A stretch of 8,024 nt of DNA from Bacteriovoracaceae bacterium (GTDB lineage: Bacteria > Bdellovibrionota > Bacteriovoracia > Bacteriovoracales > Bacteriovoracaceae). Position 1 is the stretch's first letter. Each line of letters opens with the position of its first letter. Position numbers and translations under genes: made by a program. Below the pieces are notes generated by a model. The model did no database searches and was not told where the DNA came from. It saw only the letters and a program-made list of their open reading frames with translations. The stretch spans positions 1 through 8,024 of the forward strand of contig CANEVK010000126.1 of NCBI GenBank assembly GCA_947442115.1, written 5' to 3'. Shown here in pieces: positions 6,030-8,024 of this stretch.

Positions 6030-6590
6030 TTAGATTGTAAAAGGCAGAGAGAGTCCCAGCATGATAGATTGATAGTTCACTTCTTTATTTTGCTTAATTC
6101 CGCTAATTTCATAGTCTCCGAAGCCACCTGCTCGGTATTCGACGTTGATATCTATGAGAGGAAGGCCTGTGAAGCCAACACCTAATTTAGTGCCTGACCC
6201 CTCGATTAAATCCACATCAAAACCATTTGATTCTGTAGAAGCTGTAGCTGAAAAAATATACCCCGCATAAACTCTTAGAAGAACCGGAAACTCATACCCA
6301 ATAAAACCGGCCCATTCAGTGAGTGAAATATTTTCATCAATATCAGCATCATCCATATCAATCGAGCTATTAAGGTAATCAAGACCTAATTGAAGACCAA
6401 AGTTTTGATACCCAACTCGTCCCCCGAAGGCTGTGCCGGAACCACCTGTGTAGTTTTCACCACTTTCAAAATCAAATTTTGACCCAATATTGTAACCCAC
6501 CACTGGCTCAAGCAAGAGAGCTGCCTTTGATTCATTGCTAAAGATAAAGGCGAGAGTGATGAGAAGTGAGAGTTGAATAATTTGTTTCAT
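6030..6590 (-). CDS. Small outer-membrane beta-barrel protein, function unknown
   Basis: 186 residues with a clear Sec signal peptide: basic MK start, hydrophobic core at about 4-17, and SKA before a likely signal peptidase I cut after Ala23. The mature part (about 163 residues) is rich in glycine, aromatic and alternating hydrophobic residues typical of transmembrane strands, for example GGRVGYQNFGLQLGLDYL (56-73), LLRVYAGYIFSATAS and TKLGVGFTGLPLIDINVEYR. It ends SIMLGLSLPFTI, with Phe184 near the C-terminus like a barrel-assembly signal. The size suits an eight-stranded barrel. An acidic stretch, SSIDMDDADIDEN (75-87), is probably a surface loop. AGGAG (complement of 6599-6603) is eight bases before the ATG. 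I do not recognise a named family; it may be a pore, adhesin or structural barrel. The gene shares the downstream bidirectional terminator with the ferredoxin gene. Confidence 0.8.
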   Translation of the reverse strand: MKQIIQLSLLITLAFIFSNESKAALLLEPVVGYNIGSKFDFESGENYTGGSGTAFGGRVGYQNFGLQLGLDYLNSSIDMDDADIDENISLTEWAGFIGYEFPVLLRVYAGYIFSATASTESNGFDVDLIEGSGTKLGVGFTGLPLIDINVEYRAGGFGDYEISGIKQNKEVNYQSIMLGLSLPFTI

Positions 6591-6652
6591 GAAGAAAACT
6601 CCTAGATAAAAAGATCACTCTTTCTATTCTAGAAGTTTTCAGAAAAGATGCA

Positions 6653-7867
6653 TTATTTTTGTATTTTACCAATTAAGTCATCTACTTTAACCATGAGGAT
6701 TTCTTTACTATTAGCGAGTTTAATCGCCACATGACCCGAGGGAACTTCGGCAATATTTTCACTCGCAATCATTCGTCCTGTTTGGTCCTCGGAGATTTGT
6801 CCTACCATATCTCCTTGAGTCGCCATAATTTGCCCGACGGTTCCTCTTCCAAAAACCACTAGATCTCCATCTCGAACAGGGTACTTACAAGAGAGGCAAT
6901 TATAGCGATTATCGATCACTTTGGTCTGACCGGATTTTAAGTTAAAACCCGCAAGATCCTGCTTAATTTTTGTAACTGAATAAAGGTTCACTCCAGATTT
7001 TAAAACCATAGCAAAGATAAAAAGGGCGGTACCCACTTGAAAAATTTTTGAGCGCTGTAAAACGAGTCCTTCAAATTCTAAGTCTCTAAGTTTGTCACCG
7101 GCCTGAGACCCCATTTGAAGTTTGATCTTTTTATCAAAGACAAATTTCTTTAATACTATCGAGAAAATAAATGAAGTGATAAGTAAAACCAGCGTGGCAT
7201 ACATACAAAGCCTGAAAAAATACATTCCATACTGATGAATCTCAACGTCTCTTGATTGAACAAAATAGGCAAGACATAGAAAAACAACAGGAGCAACAAA
7301 CCAGTGAAAGAGATCGATTAAACGATGTTTAAAAAACCACTCTTTTCTTTTTTGGTGATGATCATACTGAACAAGCTTTAAGCGATAGGACTCATAATCT
7401 AAGCCTTCAAAAAGTTCTTTACGGGCCTCATGAAGCCCTTCCCAAACATAGTCAATTCTTTCCAGGCTCGAACTGAAATAGTGCTTCTTTCCATCATTCA
7501 TTTTGAGGTAAAAAACCGACCTCATCACAAAGCCGATTGACTGAATTTGATTAAAATCCAATTCAATTTTTTGCCCCTCATGATTCAAGAGTATTTTATC
7601 CGAAAAAACTTGCAGAGAACTTTGGAGACGGTACCGTAACCAAAAGAAATAGTAGGTTGCAAAGAAACTAAAAAAGCTAAAACTCAGCCATAACTCTTCC
7701 TTTGAATTCTCAAAGAGCTCAGACCATGAGGACTTTGTGAGGGAATATCCCCAAAAGAAAAGGATAAATCCAGAAAGTGCCATCAAAGAAACAAGATAAA
7801 TTTTGTAATGGCTTCGGTAACGCAATAGACGCGGTTGGAGGGTGTCAAATTTGTGTGACTTTTCCAA
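6653..7867 (-). CDS. Five-helix inner-membrane protein with PH-like domain and degenerate signal-peptidase-I-like C-terminal domain
   Basis: 404 residues from a TTG start. Predicted layout: helices at about 22-42 and 59-78; a cytoplasmic, basic region at 79-185 whose first part (about 85-155, VFSDKILLNHEGQKIELDF...) looks like a bacterial PH-like beta domain; helices at about 186-203, 215-238 and 276-294; and a periplasmic C-terminus (295-404). The C-terminal part has the block pattern of signal peptidase I (S26): DGDLVVFG (333-340), TQGDMVG (350-356), VPSGHVAIK (375-383) and LIGKIQK (398-404). Ser326 lies eight residues before Gly334 of GD, the spacing of the signal peptidase nucleophile. 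The position of the catalytic lysine, eight before Asp353, is Gly345. Cys324 and Cys327 form a CxxC around Ser326. It is probably not a classical peptidase. It may be co-transcribed with the probable lgt 56 bases upstream. I do not recognise a named gene. Confidence 0.72.
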   Translation of the reverse strand: MEKSHKFDTLQPRLLRYRSHYKIYLVSLMALSGFILFFWGYSLTKSSWSELFENSKEELWLSFSFFSFFATYYFFWLRYRLQSSLQVFSDKILLNHEGQKIELDFNQIQSIGFVMRSVFYLKMNDGKKHYFSSSLERIDYVWEGLHEARKELFEGLDYESYRLKLVQYDHHQKRKEWFFKHRLIDLFHWFVAPVVFLCLAYFVQSRDVEIHQYGMYFFRLCMYATLVLLITSFIFSIVLKKFVFDKKIKLQMGSQAGDKLRDLEFEGLVLQRSKIFQVGTALFIFAMVLKSGVNLYSVTKIKQDLAGFNLKSGQTKVIDNRYNCLSCKYPVRDGDLVVFGRGTVGQIMATQGDMVGQISEDQTGRMIASENIAEVPSGHVAIKLANSKEILMVKVDDLIGKIQK

Positions 7868-7873
7868 ATGATA

Positions 7874-7878
7874 CTCCT
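7874..7878 (-). promoter_or_regulatory. Ribosome binding site fixing a TTG start at 7867
   Basis: AGGAG, six bases before TTG at 7867. No ATG or GTG lies at usable distance; the first ATG codon in frame is Met29, which would cut into the first membrane helix. The TTG start is therefore well supported. Confidence 0.72.
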
Positions 7879-7923
7879 GTTAAAATATCCAGGGGCTTAT
7901 CGGCATTTTCAGCAAGAACTTGA

Positions 7924-8024
7924 CTATTTTTCTTTAAATAATTTTTGGCGGGCCCTAAGAGTGAGTCCAAAACCAATAAATATCAAGAGTATCGATATCC
8001 ATTGAGAGGGTGTCAGTGGACCCC
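7924..8024 (-). CDS. lgt: Probable prolipoprotein diacylglyceryl transferase (Lgt), C-terminal 32 codons only
   Basis: The minus strand at the window's right edge holds an open frame ending in TAG at 7924-7926. The 32 visible residues start GPLTPSQWISILLIFIG and end FGLTLRARQKLFKEK: a hydrophobic helix followed by a basic cytoplasmic tail. The pattern Leu-Thr-x-x-Gln-x-x-Ser, hydrophobic helix, basic end is that of the last helix of Lgt (E. coli ends ISMGQILSIPMIVAG... and a basic tail). Lgt attaches the diacylglycerol to the lipobox cysteine of prelipoproteins in the inner membrane. The fragment is short, so another polytopic membrane protein cannot be excluded. The next gene on the strand starts 56 bases after this stop, with no visible terminator between them. 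Confidence 0.55.
   Translation of the reverse strand, partial: GPLTPSQWISILLIFIGFGLTLRARQKLFKEK

Noticed and set aside
5964..6185. Small plus-strand open frame after the ferredoxin
   Set aside because: It starts inside the terminator stem, has no ribosome binding site, and mostly covers the beta-barrel gene antisense.
6608..6630. Hairpin AAAGA-GTGA-TCTTT between the two right-hand minus-strand genes as a terminator
   Set aside because: The stem is five AT-rich pairs with a short T run and lies just before the beta-barrel gene's ribosome binding site; too weak to call.
7868..7923. Tiny open frame (eight codons) between the probable lgt and the membrane protein gene
   Set aside because: It has no ribosome binding site, and nothing suggests a leader peptide.
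1..8024. Mobile elements, CRISPR arrays, tRNA/rRNA or a defence island
   Set aside because: No transposase, integrase, spaced repeat array or structural RNA pattern was seen; the genes are metabolic or envelope genes of similar base composition.

Overview
The window is a stretch of a low-GC, AT-rich bacterial chromosome with a Gram-negative cell envelope: it has an outer-membrane beta-barrel protein with a signal peptide, a glutaredoxin 2 and a probable Lgt terminus. A fused B12-dependent mutase, an FHA/RDD-like protein and frequent TTG starts would fit a Bdellovibrionota relative such as the Bacteriovoracaceae. That placement is inference from gene content and base composition only. I see no mobile element, CRISPR array, tRNA or rRNA.

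Layout, left to right: (1) the N-terminal third of an A-type Fe-S carrier (minus, cut by the window edge), divergent from (2) a two-gene plus-strand unit of glutaredoxin 2 (grxB) and an FHA-domain membrane protein, separated by one base. (3) A minus-strand pair converges on it, with the two stop codons overlapping in TTAA: icmF (fused isobutyryl-CoA mutase with its own G-protein chaperone domain), then a PduO-type cobalamin adenosyltransferase, coupled through a TGATG overlap. (4) Divergent from icmF is a 2[4Fe-4S] ferredoxin, ending in a strong bidirectional terminator. (5) Converging on that terminator is a small outer-membrane beta-barrel protein. Upstream of it on the same strand are a five-helix membrane protein whose C-terminus looks like a degenerate signal peptidase I fold, and the last 32 codons of a probable prolipoprotein diacylglyceryl transferase (lgt).

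How they fit together: the adenosyltransferase makes adenosylcobalamin and can deliver it to IcmF, which interconverts isobutyryl-CoA and n-butyryl-CoA. Active-site residues (Phe and Gln at the two specificity positions) favour that reaction over methylmalonyl-CoA mutase. The neighbouring ferredoxin could supply the low-potential electrons needed to reduce the corrinoid, but this is a hypothesis from position only. The right end has an envelope-biogenesis theme (Lgt, signal-peptidase-like domain, beta-barrel protein). I find no wholly new system. The most novel-looking gene is the membrane protein at 6653-7867. Several database-style starts should be moved: icmF to 5394, the adenosyltransferase to 2239 and the ferredoxin to 5563. 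Two genes (909 and 7867) appear to use TTG.
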